Numbered from the stretch's first letter, positions 18,788-28,279 are shown. The stretch: DNA of 64,000 bases from Geothrix fuzhouensis (GCF_024609325.1 NZ_JANHMQ010000003.1:62001-126000), one strand, 5' to 3'. The notes: generated by a model not told the origin, from the sequence alone. Made by a program: numbers and translations.

Positions 18788-19486
18788 TCAGGGCCGCAGC
18801 CCCTCGGGGATGAACGCGTAGGGGATCGGATCGACGAGGCCCGCCTCCTGGAAGCCGCGGAGGCGCAGGTGGCAGGAGTCGCAGTGGCCGCAGGCTTCGG
18901 TTTCGCCCTGGTAGCAGGACCAGCTCAGGTGCAGGGGGGCGCCCAGGTCGCGGCCCTTCCGCACGATCTCGGCTTTGCGGAGGTGGATGAGGGGCGCGTG
19001 GAAGGCGAGGCGCGTCTCGGGCTTGGTGCCGAGGTTGGCGGTCTGCTCGAAGCTGCGCAGGAAGACCTCGCGGCAGTCGGGGTAGCCGCTGCTGTCCTCC
19101 TCCACGAAGCCGACGAAGATGGCGGTCGCGCCCAGCACCTCAGCCCAGCTCACGCAGGTGGCCAGCAGGTGCGCGTTGCGGAAGGGCACGTAGCTCACGG
19201 GTACGCCCGGGCGGTCCAGCTCACCCTCAGGCAGGGCGATGGAAGTGTCCGTGAGCGCCGAGCCGCCGATGGTCTTGAGGGTGTCGAAACCAATCACCAA
19301 GCGCCTGGAAGCGTGGACTTCGTAGAAGTCCGCGATATCGTGAAAGGCTTGCCTTTCGCGATCTTGAGTACGCTGGCCGTAGTCCGCATGCAACAGGGCC
19401 AGCTCGAAGCCTTGGGCCTTGGCGATGGCGGCGGTGACGCAGCTGTCCATGCCGCCGGAGAGGGAGACGACGGCGAGTTCAGACAT
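18788..19486 (-). CDS. queC: 7-cyano-7-deazaguanine synthase
   Basis: A 232-aa ATP-dependent enzyme converting carboxydeazaguanine to preQ0 in queuosine synthesis. It has the PP-loop SLSGGMDSCVTAA near the N-terminus, PFRNAHLLA, and the C-terminal zinc site SCYQGETEACGHCDSC. The ATG at 19486 (MSELAVVSLSGG) overlaps the end of the acyltransferase gene by eight bases, indicating translational coupling. An in-frame extension to 19588 encodes basic low-complexity sequence and is rejected. It ends seven bases from the convergent carbamoyltransferase. Confidence 0.95.
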   Translation of the reverse strand: MSELAVVSLSGGMDSCVTAAIAKAQGFELALLHADYGQRTQDRERQAFHDIADFYEVHASRRLVIGFDTLKTIGGSALTDTSIALPEGELDRPGVPVSYVPFRNAHLLATCVSWAEVLGATAIFVGFVEEDSSGYPDCREVFLRSFEQTANLGTKPETRLAFHAPLIHLRKAEIVRKGRDLGAPLHLSWSCYQGETEACGHCDSCHLRLRGFQEAGLVDPIPYAFIPEGLRP

Positions 19487-20198
19487 GCTTGATCCCCTCC
19501 GCCCACGCTTCCAGTTCGTCCATCTCGCGCTGAAGCCTAGCGGCTTCAGCGCCATCCTCCGCCTTCGGTGGAACCTGGTACGGCTCACCGTAGCGAATGA
19601 TGCAGGTGGCGAAGGGATAGGGGATCACCATGCGGTCCCAGGTCTTCAGTTCAAAGCTGTGGTCGTAGGCGAGGCTCACGGGAACGATCCAGGCGCCGGT
19701 CTTGCGGGCCAGGGCCACGGTGCCGGGCTTGAGCGCCATGAGGGGGCCGCGGGGGCCGTCGGGCGTGATGCCGAAGTCCCAACCGTGCTTCACGGCCTGG
19801 ATCATGCGCACCAGGGCCCTGGCACCATCCTCACTGGCGGTGCCGCGCACGGCGTGGATGCCGAACCAGCGCCAGGTGGCGGCGCTGCGTTCGCCGTCCT
19901 TGCTGTCGCTGGAAAGGATGGCCACGCCGCGGGTCTCCCCTTCGGCGTTCCGGCGACGGAACGGATAGGCCAGGGGCATCATGAAGAGGCGGCGGTGCCA
20001 GAAGGCGAGGATGAAGCGCTGGTCACTTTCCACCAGGCTCTCCACGGCCTCGAAGCCTTCGCGGCGGACCCGCAAGGTGTAGGACCAGAGCTTGGTGAGG
20101 CCCGCCACCAGGAAAGGCACCACCCGGAAGTTCAGCCAGACGGACACAGGCGAGCCGAGCGGTCGCCCCCGCTCGGCGATGGCGATGCGAGCGCCCAT
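19479..20198 (-). CDS. Lysophospholipid acyltransferase family protein (DUF374)
   Basis: A 239-aa membrane-associated acyltransferase. An N-terminal hydrophobic stretch (FRVVPFLVAGLTKLWSYTLRV without the last residues) precedes the HxxxxD-like region FILAFWHRRLFMMP. The substrate-binding block is ITPDGPRGPLMALKPG, followed by GAWIVPVSLAYD. DUF374 proteins are often found with lipid A or Kdo genes, so a role in lipid A or phospholipid acylation is expected. The start ATG at 20198 overlaps the Hsp33 stop (ATGA-type junction), and its own end overlaps queC. It sits in a tight hslO-DUF374-queC operon. Confidence 0.88.
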   Translation of the reverse strand: MGARIAIAERGRPLGSPVSVWLNFRVVPFLVAGLTKLWSYTLRVRREGFEAVESLVESDQRFILAFWHRRLFMMPLAYPFRRRNAEGETRGVAILSSDSKDGERSAATWRWFGIHAVRGTASEDGARALVRMIQAVKHGWDFGITPDGPRGPLMALKPGTVALARKTGAWIVPVSLAYDHSFELKTWDRMVIPYPFATCIIRYGEPYQVPPKAEDGAEAARLQREMDELEAWAEGIKHV

Positions 20199-21034
20199 CA
20201 GGCGCCGCCCGGCAGCAGGTCGTCGCGCGTGATGGGGTACATTGTTCCGCAGTAGTCGCAGCGGACCTCCACCGGACCGGGCTCGTGGAACAGATCCTCC
20301 TTCTGAGCTTCCGGAAACCGGCGCAGGGTTTCCAGCAGTGCTTCGCGCGTGCAGCGGCAGCGGTAGAAGATCTCCGTGGCCACCAGGTCATCGGCACCCT
20401 GACCCTGGGACACCCAGGTGGCCAGGAAGTCCGGTGTGCGTTCCCAGAAAGGCACCACCTCCAGGCCTTCGATGGCCTGGACAAGCCGAGCCAGGCGTTC
20501 CGGAGGGCAGTCCGGCAGGGGTTCCACCAGCAGGCCCCCGGCCTCGCCAGTGCCTGAATCGCACCACAGGGTGAGGCTGGCCTGGATCTGCTCCGACTGC
20601 TGGAGGTAATGCTCCACTTGGACCTGGATGCCACCTTCCACCAGGGGGAGATGACCCACATAGGGCTGGCCCGAGGCATTGGAACGCATCACCTGGAAGA
20701 CCCCCGGGCCCAGGATCCAAGCCTCAGCCTGCTCGGGTCCCGGGTCCAGGACGCCCCGGATGGTGCCATCCGGCCAGCTGTCGGTCACCACGGCCTTGGC
20801 CCGGCCCGAGCCCTTCACCAGCAGCTGCAGGCGCTCGGCAAAGAGCGTGCGGCCTTGGAGCAGGGCCGTGGACGTGAGCAGCTCTGTGAGGCAGGCGCAG
20901 GCGGCCGGATCCAGATGCGGATGGGCCCGCCGCACGCCGTCCCACAGGGGGCTGGCGTCCACCGAGGACAGCCGGATGTGGCGGTCCTTGGTGAGGGACT
21001 TGACCACCCGGGCCTGGGGCACAGTCTCCGTCAT
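20198..21034 (-). CDS. hslO: 33 kDa redox-regulated chaperonin Hsp33
   Basis: A 278-aa cytoplasmic holdase activated by oxidation. The C-terminal zinc site has the paired motifs CRC (YRCRCTREALLETL) and CDYC (VRCDYCGTMYPI), the four conserved cysteines. The N-terminal domain shows LLKGSGR-like LLVKGSGRAKAV and MRSNASGQPYVG. The length fits the family. The start at 21034 lies four bases downstream of the M2 peptidase stop, so it may share that gene's transcript. The next gene overlaps it by one base. Confidence 0.95.
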   Translation of the reverse strand: MTETVPQARVVKSLTKDRHIRLSSVDASPLWDGVRRAHPHLDPAACACLTELLTSTALLQGRTLFAERLQLLVKGSGRAKAVVTDSWPDGTIRGVLDPGPEQAEAWILGPGVFQVMRSNASGQPYVGHLPLVEGGIQVQVEHYLQQSEQIQASLTLWCDSGTGEAGGLLVEPLPDCPPERLARLVQAIEGLEVVPFWERTPDFLATWVSQGQGADDLVATEIFYRCRCTREALLETLRRFPEAQKEDLFHEPGPVEVRCDYCGTMYPITRDDLLPGGA

Positions 21035-21038
21035 CGAT

Positions 21039-22814
21039 TCAATCCCAGCCGATCTGGCGGCCCTTGTTCTGCTCCTGCAGCCAGGCCATCAGAGGCTTGA
21101 AGTAGTCCATCATGGCGCGGGTGGAGAGGTCCTCGCCCGTGGCCTCCTTCAGCACCTTCCGCCAGTCCTCGGTGGCGCCCTTCTCGAGGATCTTCTTCAG
21201 GAAGGCACCCACCTCCTTGTTACCGGCGTAGTTGCAGCTGCGGGGATCCTGGTGGAGGATCTTCCGCGCGATGTGGTCGTGCATCTGGAACTTGAAGACC
21301 GTGGCCCAGCCGTAGCTGTAGTAGTAGGCAGGGTTGTCGTTGATGTGGGTCTTGGTGGCGGCGTCGCAGAACTGCTCGCCGCGCGGGCTGGGCGGCTCCA
21401 CACCCTGCTCGTCGCGCACGAGCTTCCACCAGCGGGCGTTCATCTGGTCGGCGGGCATGTTCTTGCCGTAGAACTCCGCCTCCCACTCGGGCATGGTGCC
21501 GCAGGACCAGTACATGAAGGGGATGGCCACCTCCAGCGCGTCGTTGAGCAGCACCTGCATCTGGTCGACCTTGTAGTCCGCCGGCAGCACGCCCGCGGTC
21601 TTCAGGTACGGGATCTGCCGGGTGGCCATGGCGATGAGCTCGCCCACGCCCTCGTGGAAGCTGGGGTTGGCGCCGTCCCGCAGGAGGGGCGGCACGTCGG
21701 GCCGGGTGTAGCTCAGGAAGTAGTAGCCGTGGCCCAGCTCGTGGTGCACCGTCTCGAACCACTCGGCGTTGGGCTCCACGCTCATCAGGGAGCGGATGTC
21801 GTGGTCCAGGTCCAGATGCCAGCAGGAGGCGTGGGCGTTCTTCTTGCGGGGATCGCCGGCCTTCACGGGGTAGAGGTCGGACTTGGCCCAGAAGCTGGCG
21901 GGCAGCGGCTCGAAACCCAGGCCCACGTAGAACGCCTCGGCGGTCTTCACGATGCGCTCGGGCTGCCAGCCCTTGAAGTAGGGATCGAGGTCCACGGCGC
22001 TGACGAACCCGGTCCAGTTCTGGCTCCAGCGGTTGTTGATCCAGTGGGCGGGGATGGCCTTGGGCACGGGCTGGCCGTACTTCTTCGCCATCTCGTACTT
22101 CACCCAGGTGTGGAGCTGCAAGTAGAGGGGCTTCAGCTCGGCCAGGAACTTCCGGTTGAAGGCCATCATCTCGTCGGTGGTGAGGCCGTAGCGGGCCACC
22201 TGGAGGGCGAAGTAGTCGGGGTAGCCCAGCTCCTGGGCCACGCCGTTGCGGAGGTCGCGCAGACGCACCAGACCGTCCTTCAGGGGGATGCCAATCTCCT
22301 TGCTGGCCTCCCACCACATGCGGCGCTCGGCCAGGTCGCGGCTGGAGGCGAGCTTGTTGTCGATGTCGTTGGCGCTGACGGGCCGGCCGCCCACCTTGAA
22401 CTGGTAGCCGTTCATGAGCGAGACCTGCTTCGTCTCCGCCTCGATGCGCTCGGCGACGAGCTTGGGCTTGGTCATGGGCCCCTCGGCGCCGTAGGGCATG
22501 AGCAGCACCCGCTCCAGCTGGCGCACGGTCTTCTCATCGAGCTCCGTCCGGTGCGTGAGCAGCTCCTTGGCCTCGGTGATCACCATGGGGTTGCCGTTGA
22601 AGGCGGCGAAGGCCTTGCCCGCCCACTCGGCGGCGGCGTCATGCTCCGGCTTCACATCCGTGGAGGCAGCCCAGGTGGCCTCCTGGTTCACGTAGTAGAG
22701 GGACTGGTAGCCGGCGTTCACCAGCTTGAGGAAGCGGTCGGCCCGGTCTTGAAGGGGGGAGATGGCCTGGGCCATGAGGGGGATACCAAGCATAAGGGCG
22801 GGGAGGAAGCGCAT
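21039..22814 (-). CDS. M2-family zinc metallopeptidase (angiotensin-converting-enzyme-like)
   Basis: A 591-aa dipeptidyl carboxypeptidase. A signal peptide (MRFLPALMLGIPLMAQA) sends it to the periplasm. The zinc site is H358-E359-L-G-H362 with the third ligand E388 in FHEGVGELI. Other ACE landmarks are NQEATWAASTDVKPEHDA, KNAHASCWHLD and a late YYYSYGWATVFKFQMHDHIA. The length matches single-domain bacterial homologues. It is monocistronic or co-transcribed with hslO, four bases after it. It probably trims dipeptides from exported oligopeptides, complementing the S9 peptidase at 12.4 kb. Confidence 0.95.
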   Translation of the reverse strand: MRFLPALMLGIPLMAQAISPLQDRADRFLKLVNAGYQSLYYVNQEATWAASTDVKPEHDAAAEWAGKAFAAFNGNPMVITEAKELLTHRTELDEKTVRQLERVLLMPYGAEGPMTKPKLVAERIEAETKQVSLMNGYQFKVGGRPVSANDIDNKLASSRDLAERRMWWEASKEIGIPLKDGLVRLRDLRNGVAQELGYPDYFALQVARYGLTTDEMMAFNRKFLAELKPLYLQLHTWVKYEMAKKYGQPVPKAIPAHWINNRWSQNWTGFVSAVDLDPYFKGWQPERIVKTAEAFYVGLGFEPLPASFWAKSDLYPVKAGDPRKKNAHASCWHLDLDHDIRSLMSVEPNAEWFETVHHELGHGYYFLSYTRPDVPPLLRDGANPSFHEGVGELIAMATRQIPYLKTAGVLPADYKVDQMQVLLNDALEVAIPFMYWSCGTMPEWEAEFYGKNMPADQMNARWWKLVRDEQGVEPPSPRGEQFCDAATKTHINDNPAYYYSYGWATVFKFQMHDHIARKILHQDPRSCNYAGNKEVGAFLKKILEKGATEDWRKVLKEATGEDLSTRAMMDYFKPLMAWLQEQNKGRQIGWD

Positions 22815-22862
22815 GGGGGGGCTCCAGGGAACCCCCTATTGTGCCTTCGTGGCGGGCGGCCG

Positions 22863-24014
22863 TCAGCAGGGGAGGAGGATGCTGAAGTTCGACCCAAAGC
22901 CCACCTGGCTCTGGGCGCGGATTTGCCCCCGGTGCGCGGCCACCAGGCGCTGGACGATGGCCAGCCCCAGTCCCACGCCCTGGCTGGCATCGCTGCGCTC
23001 GGTCTGCCGGAAGGGGTCGAAGATGAAGGGGAGGTCTCCCGCCGGAATGCCGCGCCCCGTGTCGATCACGGAGAGTCGGAGGAACCGCAGGCCCGCCTCC
23101 ACGCCAGAGCCGAATTCGATCCCGGCCTCCACCCGCACGGCCCCGCCCCGGGAGGTGAACTTGAAGGCGTTGTCCACCAGGTTCACCAGAGCCCGGTCCA
23201 GTTTCAGCTGGTCGCCTCGCAACACGGGCAGACTCTCGGGGATCGCCACCTGGAATTCCACGCCAGCCGAGGCCGCGCGCAGGTGGTACTGACCCAGCAG
23301 GGCCGCCAGCCAAGGTGCCGGGTGGATCTCACTGAACTCCATGGGAATCTGCCCGGTGTCGCTGCGGTAGATCTCCAGCATCTCGTCGAGCAGGTTCTTG
23401 ATCCGCGTGCAGGAGTCTTCGGCCTTGCCCAGCGTGTCGTCGCGAACCACGCCCCCGCCCCGAAGTTTTTCGAGGACGAGCCCGAGGACGGTGAGCGGCG
23501 AGCGGAGATCGTGCACCAGCATGGTGGTGAAGTTGGTCTTGAGGGTGTTCACCTCCTTCAGCTTGAGATTGGCATCCAGCAGGTTCTGGTTCTGGATCTC
23601 CAACTCCCGCTGGAGCCGGCCCAGGTTCACCTGATGCTCCACCCGCACCAGCACCTCCTCGGCACTGAAGGGCTTGGTCACGTAGTCGCGGCCGCCCACT
23701 CGGAAGGCCTTCACCTTGTCCAGCGGATCGTCCAGGGCACTGATGAAGATGATGGGGATGCGGGCCAGCACCGGCTCCTTCTTGAAGGCCTCGCAGGTCT
23801 CGTAGCCGTCCATGCCCGGCATGTTCACATCGAGCATGACCAGTTCGGGCGGGTGGCGGCGGGCCGCTTCCAGGGCCATGGCGCCGGACGGCACAGCTCT
23901 CACCCGGTACTCCCGCTCCCGCAGCACCGCCCCCAGCAGGTCGAGGTTGGCCGCATTGTCGTCCACGATGAGGATGTCGCCCTGGGGCACCAGCATGTCG
24001 ATCTCCGAATTCAT
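22863..24014 (-). CDS. Response regulator-histidine kinase hybrid (REC-HisKA-HATPase)
   Basis: A 383-aa soluble signalling protein. Residues ~12-130 are a receiver with phospho-acceptor D62 (LVMLDVNMPGMDGY) and the conserved lysine in VTKPFSAEE. A coiled coil at ~132-155 leads to the HisKA motif MLVHDLRSPLTVL (H168). The HATPase domain has NLVDNAFKFTS, DTGRGIPAGDLPFIFDPF and GVGLGLAIV. No membrane segment is seen. Its ATG overlaps the stop of the upstream hybrid kinase (ATGA), so the pair is co-expressed and probably exchanges phosphate. Confidence 0.93.
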   Translation of the reverse strand: MNSEIDMLVPQGDILIVDDNAANLDLLGAVLREREYRVRAVPSGAMALEAARRHPPELVMLDVNMPGMDGYETCEAFKKEPVLARIPIIFISALDDPLDKVKAFRVGGRDYVTKPFSAEEVLVRVEHQVNLGRLQRELEIQNQNLLDANLKLKEVNTLKTNFTTMLVHDLRSPLTVLGLVLEKLRGGGVVRDDTLGKAEDSCTRIKNLLDEMLEIYRSDTGQIPMEFSEIHPAPWLAALLGQYHLRAASAGVEFQVAIPESLPVLRGDQLKLDRALVNLVDNAFKFTSRGGAVRVEAGIEFGSGVEAGLRFLRLSVIDTGRGIPAGDLPFIFDPFRQTERSDASQGVGLGLAIVQRLVAAHRGQIRAQSQVGFGSNFSILLPC

Positions 24015-26608
24015 CCGTTCAAAGCATCAAGCAGTTCCTGGAGTTTGTAGTTCCGAAGCAGGTGCCGGAGCCCCTCGGCGATGGGGTGGGCCTCCAACTG
24101 GTTGACCAAGGCCAGGGCCGCCTCGGTATCGCCGATCAGAACTGCATTCTTTAGATCGGCCTGCCAGTCCTCGGGCTGAAGCTTCAGACTGGCCAGGTCG
24201 CCGGAAGCTGGGGGCGCGCCTTCGGGTTCCCGGGTCAGGAAGCGCAGTCCCAGCAGGCGGCCCGCCACTTCGAAGAGCTGGGATTCACGAAACGGCTTGC
24301 CGAGGAAGTCGTCGAACCCTGACTTGCGAAGGGTCTCGCGGTCCAGGTCGATGACGCTCGCGGAAATCGCCACCACGGAGGTGTGGGACAGGTTCTGCTC
24401 CAGTTCCCTTCCCCGCAGGATCTGGAGCGCCTCGAAGCCACTCATGCGGGGCATGCGCAGGTCCATCCAGATCAGGTCCGGGCGCTGGCGTTCCCAGAGT
24501 TCCAGGGCCTCGACGCCATCAGCGGCGGTAATGGCTTGGAATCCTACAGAGACCAGCAGCTGGGCGAGGAGGTCCCGGTTCTCGGGCCGATCATCGACCA
24601 CGAGCATCTTCGTGGGGCGCTGCCCTGGTTCAAGGCTGATGACCTGGCCGCCACCCTCCAGTTCCAGCGGGGCCTCCCCCTCGGTCATGGGCAGGCTGAA
24701 GCTGAACCGACTGCCCTCACCAAGGCGGCTTTCGAGATGCAATTCCCCACCCAGGAGGTGCACCAGGGAACGGCTGATGTGGAGCCCCAGACCCGTGCCT
24801 TCCGCGGCGAGCGGCTGGCTGGCGGCCTGGAAGAAGGCCTGGAAGAGTTGGCGCTGGTCCTCCTCGGAGATCCCGGGACCTGTGTCGGCCACGGCGAAGG
24901 TGGCCCGTCCCGAGGCGTACCCGGCCCGGAGGACCACCGACCCGCGCTGGGTGAACTTCACCGCGTTGCCCAGCAGGTTCACCAGGATCTGCCGGAGTTT
25001 GGCGGCGTCGCCCTCAAGGTAGGCCGGGAGGGCGTGGTCTACCTCTAATCGCAGCTCCAGGCCTTTGGCCCCGGCCCGGATCCGCTGCATGTCCAGCACG
25101 CCCTCCAGCAGGGCCACCGTACCTAAGGAGGCTGTGCGCACCTCGAGACTGCCCGATTCGATCTTGCTTAGTGACAGCACGTCGTTGATGAGGGTCAGCA
25201 GGTGCTCGCCGGCCCCCAGGATCCGCCCCAGCTGGTCGTGGTCTTCCGCGCTGCGTCCTGGACGGCGCGCCATGAGCTGGGTATAGCCGAGGATGGCGTT
25301 CAGCGGCGTCCGCAGCTCATGGCTCATGTTGGAGAGGAACGCGCTCTTCGCCCGATTGGCCAGCTGGGCCCGCGCCTCGCTGGCCCGCAGGTCGGCCTCC
25401 AGGGCCTTCCGTTCCGACAGGTCTGACGCGACGCTCAGGTAGCCGACCTGTTCTCCCGCTGCCCCCACCACACGGGAAAGGGCCACCAGCATGGGGATGC
25501 GCCGCCCATCCCGGGCCACGAAGGTCCATTCCCGCTGATCTGGACCGGCACCCGTTAACAACCGGATGACCTCAATGTCTGAAACCAGCGGCCGCCCGTC
25601 GTGCGGAGTCAATGCCTGGGTGCGAGCCGCCACCTCCTGGGGATCAAGCCAGATCGCCGAACTTTGCCCGATCACCTCCTCGGCGCGGTAGCCCAGGAGA
25701 TCTTCGGCATAGGGGTTGAAGCGGCGCACCACCCCCTCGTTGTCCCGGACGACGATGGCCACCCGCGCGTTTTCCAGCACCGCCCGCTCGCTGGCCTCCC
25801 GTTCGGCCAGGGCATGGATGGTATCCCGCAGCCGCGCGATCATGCGGTTCAGCTCACGCCCCATGTCCGCGAGTTCGTCCCGCCCTTTGGTCTCCACTCG
25901 GGCCATCAGGTCGCCCCCGGCGGCGCGGCGCACCTGATCCACCACCCCCCGGATGCTTCCGGAGAGATCCCGGGTGATCAGGTAGCCCAGGGCCAGGGCC
26001 GTGGCCAGGCCCGCCAGGATCATGGCGTAGGACCAGGCCCGGGTCCGCTGGGCCCGGGCCGCCATCTCCTCCATGGTCTGCTGGGCGGCATCCTCCTGCG
26101 CCTGCACCAGACCCGCCAGAAGGTTCGTGAGCGGCAGGATCTCCGGCAGCAGGTCGTCGTCCACGAACCGTCCGAGCTCCGGCAGCCGCCCTTCGGCCAG
26201 GAGCTGCTCCAAGCGGTCGAGATCCTTCGCCACATAGCCCGTGAGGCCGTCCATGCGGGCGAGCACCTCGGCATCCGTCTGGGCCGGGGCCGAGGCCTTG
26301 AACGCCGCCCACTGGCGGCCCGCCTCCTGCCGGGCGGCGCGCACCCTCGCGAGCCCCTCGGCAGGTTCCAGGGTGCCGCCTCGCACCTGCCGGGCGGCGA
26401 AGAGGATGCGGATGCCGTAGGCGTCCGATACGATCTTCAATTGGCGCACGGGCACTAGGCGGTTTTCGAAGATCCGGAGGGCCTGAGCTTCTTCCTGATG
26501 GAGGATGCCGAGCAGGATCAGGGCCAACCCCGCCAGGATCGCCGCCACGGCGCTGTAGCCCAGCCAGAGCTTGGCGGCGATGCGGAACCGGCTGAGGAAC
26601 GCGGGCAT
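24011..26608 (-). CDS. Membrane hybrid sensor histidine kinase (4HB-HAMP-PAS-HisKA-HATPase-REC)
   Basis: An 865-aa sensor. TM1 at ~14-36, a periplasmic four-helix-bundle sensor at ~40-190, TM2 at ~193-212, HAMP at ~213-265, and PAS at ~272-400 (ILENARVAIVVRDN-like, FNPYAEDLLGYRAEEVIGQ). HisKA follows with H430 (FLSNMSHELRTPLNAILGY), then HATPase (NLLGNAVKF, DTGPGISEEDQ, GTGLGLHIS) and a C-terminal receiver (LVVDDRPENRDLL, LIWMDLRMPRMSGFEA). About 80 residues follow. The ATG at 26608 is chosen by the start of TM1; further upstream the frame is low-complexity. It overlaps the next kinase gene and diverges from modABC. The ligand is unknown. Confidence 0.92.
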   Translation of the reverse strand: MPAFLSRFRIAAKLWLGYSAVAAILAGLALILLGILHQEEAQALRIFENRLVPVRQLKIVSDAYGIRILFAARQVRGGTLEPAEGLARVRAARQEAGRQWAAFKASAPAQTDAEVLARMDGLTGYVAKDLDRLEQLLAEGRLPELGRFVDDDLLPEILPLTNLLAGLVQAQEDAAQQTMEEMAARAQRTRAWSYAMILAGLATALALGYLITRDLSGSIRGVVDQVRRAAGGDLMARVETKGRDELADMGRELNRMIARLRDTIHALAEREASERAVLENARVAIVVRDNEGVVRRFNPYAEDLLGYRAEEVIGQSSAIWLDPQEVAARTQALTPHDGRPLVSDIEVIRLLTGAGPDQREWTFVARDGRRIPMLVALSRVVGAAGEQVGYLSVASDLSERKALEADLRASEARAQLANRAKSAFLSNMSHELRTPLNAILGYTQLMARRPGRSAEDHDQLGRILGAGEHLLTLINDVLSLSKIESGSLEVRTASLGTVALLEGVLDMQRIRAGAKGLELRLEVDHALPAYLEGDAAKLRQILVNLLGNAVKFTQRGSVVLRAGYASGRATFAVADTGPGISEEDQRQLFQAFFQAASQPLAAEGTGLGLHISRSLVHLLGGELHLESRLGEGSRFSFSLPMTEGEAPLELEGGGQVISLEPGQRPTKMLVVDDRPENRDLLAQLLVSVGFQAITAADGVEALELWERQRPDLIWMDLRMPRMSGFEALQILRGRELEQNLSHTSVVAISASVIDLDRETLRKSGFDDFLGKPFRESQLFEVAGRLLGLRFLTREPEGAPPASGDLASLKLQPEDWQADLKNAVLIGDTEAALALVNQLEAHPIAEGLRHLLRNYKLQELLDALNG

Positions 26609-26795
26609 GCGACATCCCTTCGGGGCCAGGCAACTGGAGCCATGCAGGCGGGAAACCTGGTCGGTCCAGTCAGTGGAGTGGCGGCATTCCCGTGGAATGA
26701 TGACGGGCCTACCCACCTGCCGCAATCTTTCACGACTGAACGGCATAGAATCGGATAGGCGCGCTGCCGCCCGATGCACCCCGCCCGGAGCCGCC

Positions 26796-27593
26796 ATGCC
26801 CGATCTCCGACACCACCTTCGAGCCACGCTGACCTTCCTCGGGATCTTCGTACTCGGGGTTACGGGTCGCTCGGCCCCTCCCTCGGCCACCCTGAGCATT
26901 GCGGCCGCCGCGGACCTGCAGTTCGCCCTGACCGAGGTGAAGGCCGCCTTCGCAAAGACCCAACCCGGCCTGGAGGTGGCCATCACCTACGGGTCCTCGG
27001 GCAACTTCTACACCCAGCTCACCAACAAAGCCCCCTTCGACCTCTTCCTTTCCGCCGACCTCGTCTATCCGGAGAAGCTGGTGGCGGCCGGGCTGGCGGA
27101 TGGGGCCACGGAGTTCCGCTACAGTCGGGGCCGCCTGGTGCTCTGGGTGCCGAAGCATTCCTCCATCCCCCTGGAGCAGCTGGGCATGCAGGCCCTCCTC
27201 CATCCCGCCGCCCGCAAGGTGGCCATCGCCAATCCCCGCCATGCCCCCTATGGGAAGGCCGCCGAGGCGGCGCTGAAGAGCCTCGGCCTGCTGGAAGCTG
27301 TGACGCCCCGCCTCGTGTTCGGTGAGAACATCGGCCAGACCGCCCAGTTCGTGCAGACCGGCGCCGCCGATATCGGCATCCTCGCCCTCTCCCTGGCCAA
27401 AGCCCCGGTCATGGTCGCCTCGGGCCGGATGTGGGAGGTCTCACAGGACGCCTACCCGCCCTTGGATCAAGGCGGCGTGATTCTGAACCATGCCCGCAAC
27501 CGGCCCGCCGCGCTGGCCTTCCGGGACTTCCTGCGGTCACCGGAAGGGTTGGCGATCCTCCGCCGGTACGGCTTCACCACGGGAGGCCGCTGA
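26796..27593 (+). CDS. modA: Molybdate ABC transporter periplasmic binding protein
   Basis: A 265-aa solute-binding protein. The signal region is LTFLGIFVLGVTGRSAPPS. The mature protein shows SIAAAADLQFALTEV, TYGSSGNFYTQL, APFDLFLSAD and FGENIGQTAQFVQTGAADIG, typical ModA signatures for oxyanion binding. The ATG at 26796 has GGAG about six bases upstream; longer in-frame starts lie in the divergent regulatory gap. It is the first gene of modABC, with the stop overlapping modB's start. Supplies Mo for enzymes such as the oxidoreductase at 1489-3537. No ModE site or Mo-cofactor riboswitch was recognised in the 187-bp upstream gap. Confidence 0.94.
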   Translation: MPDLRHHLRATLTFLGIFVLGVTGRSAPPSATLSIAAAADLQFALTEVKAAFAKTQPGLEVAITYGSSGNFYTQLTNKAPFDLFLSADLVYPEKLVAAGLADGATEFRYSRGRLVLWVPKHSSIPLEQLGMQALLHPAARKVAIANPRHAPYGKAAEAALKSLGLLEAVTPRLVFGENIGQTAQFVQTGAADIGILALSLAKAPVMVASGRMWEVSQDAYPPLDQGGVILNHARNRPAALAFRDFLRSPEGLAILRRYGFTTGGR

Positions 27594-28279
27594 TGGCCAC
27601 GTTGATGGACTGGGAAGCCATCCGCCTGAGCCTTTGGCTCGCCTCCCTCACCACCGCGCTCCTGCTGATCCTCGGCCTGCCTCTGGCCTACTGGCTGGCC
27701 TTCTCCCGCCGGCGGTGGAAGTTCCTCGTGGAGGCCGTGGTGGCCATGCCCCTGGTGCTGCCGCCCACGGTGCTGGGCTTCTACCTGCTCATGGCCATGG
27801 GACCGCGCAGCCCCCTGGGCCGCGCTTGGGAAGGCCTCTTCGGCAGCACGCTGCCCTTCTCCTTCGAGGGCCTGCTCATCGCCTCGGTGCTCTACAGCCT
27901 GCCCTTCATGATCCAGCCCCTGGCGGCGGCCTTCGCCTCGGTGGACCGGGGCCTCATCGAAGCCTCCTGGTGCCTGGGCGTATCGCGACCCCGCACGTTC
28001 CTCCGCGTGATCGCGCCCCTCTCCTGGGCAGGCATCCTCACGGGGCTGGTGCTCAGCTTCGCGCACACCCTGGGCGAATTTGGCGTGGTGCTCATGGTGG
28101 GCGGCAACCTGCCGGGCCGCACCCGCACCGTGAGCATCGCCATCTACGACCAGGTGCAGGCCATGGACTACGCCCCGGCGGCCCGCACGGCTGCCCTGCT
28201 GCTGGGCGTGTCATTCCTCGTCCTGGCCTTCACCTACGCGCTGCGGCGCCGACAGAGGAAGCCGTGGACGCTCATCTGA
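27593..28279 (+). CDS. modB: Molybdate ABC transporter permease
   Basis: A 228-aa inner-membrane permease with about five to six hydrophobic helices. The EAA-type cytoplasmic loop reads EASWCLGVSRPRTFLRVIAPL. FAHTLGEFGVVLMVGGNLPG is a strong ModB signature. The ATG at 27593 overlaps the modA stop (TGATG) and is therefore translationally coupled. The 3' end overlaps the GTG start of modC by 16 bases. Confidence 0.95.
   Translation: MATLMDWEAIRLSLWLASLTTALLLILGLPLAYWLAFSRRRWKFLVEAVVAMPLVLPPTVLGFYLLMAMGPRSPLGRAWEGLFGSTLPFSFEGLLIASVLYSLPFMIQPLAAAFASVDRGLIEASWCLGVSRPRTFLRVIAPLSWAGILTGLVLSFAHTLGEFGVVLMVGGNLPGRTRTVSIAIYDQVQAMDYAPAARTAALLLGVSFLVLAFTYALRRRQRKPWTLI

Noticed and set aside
26609-26795. 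Molybdenum-cofactor riboswitch or ModE site before modA
   Set aside because: Some GGGAAACC and CCAGG blocks are suggestive, but the conserved order of the motif is missing and no ModE palindrome is seen.
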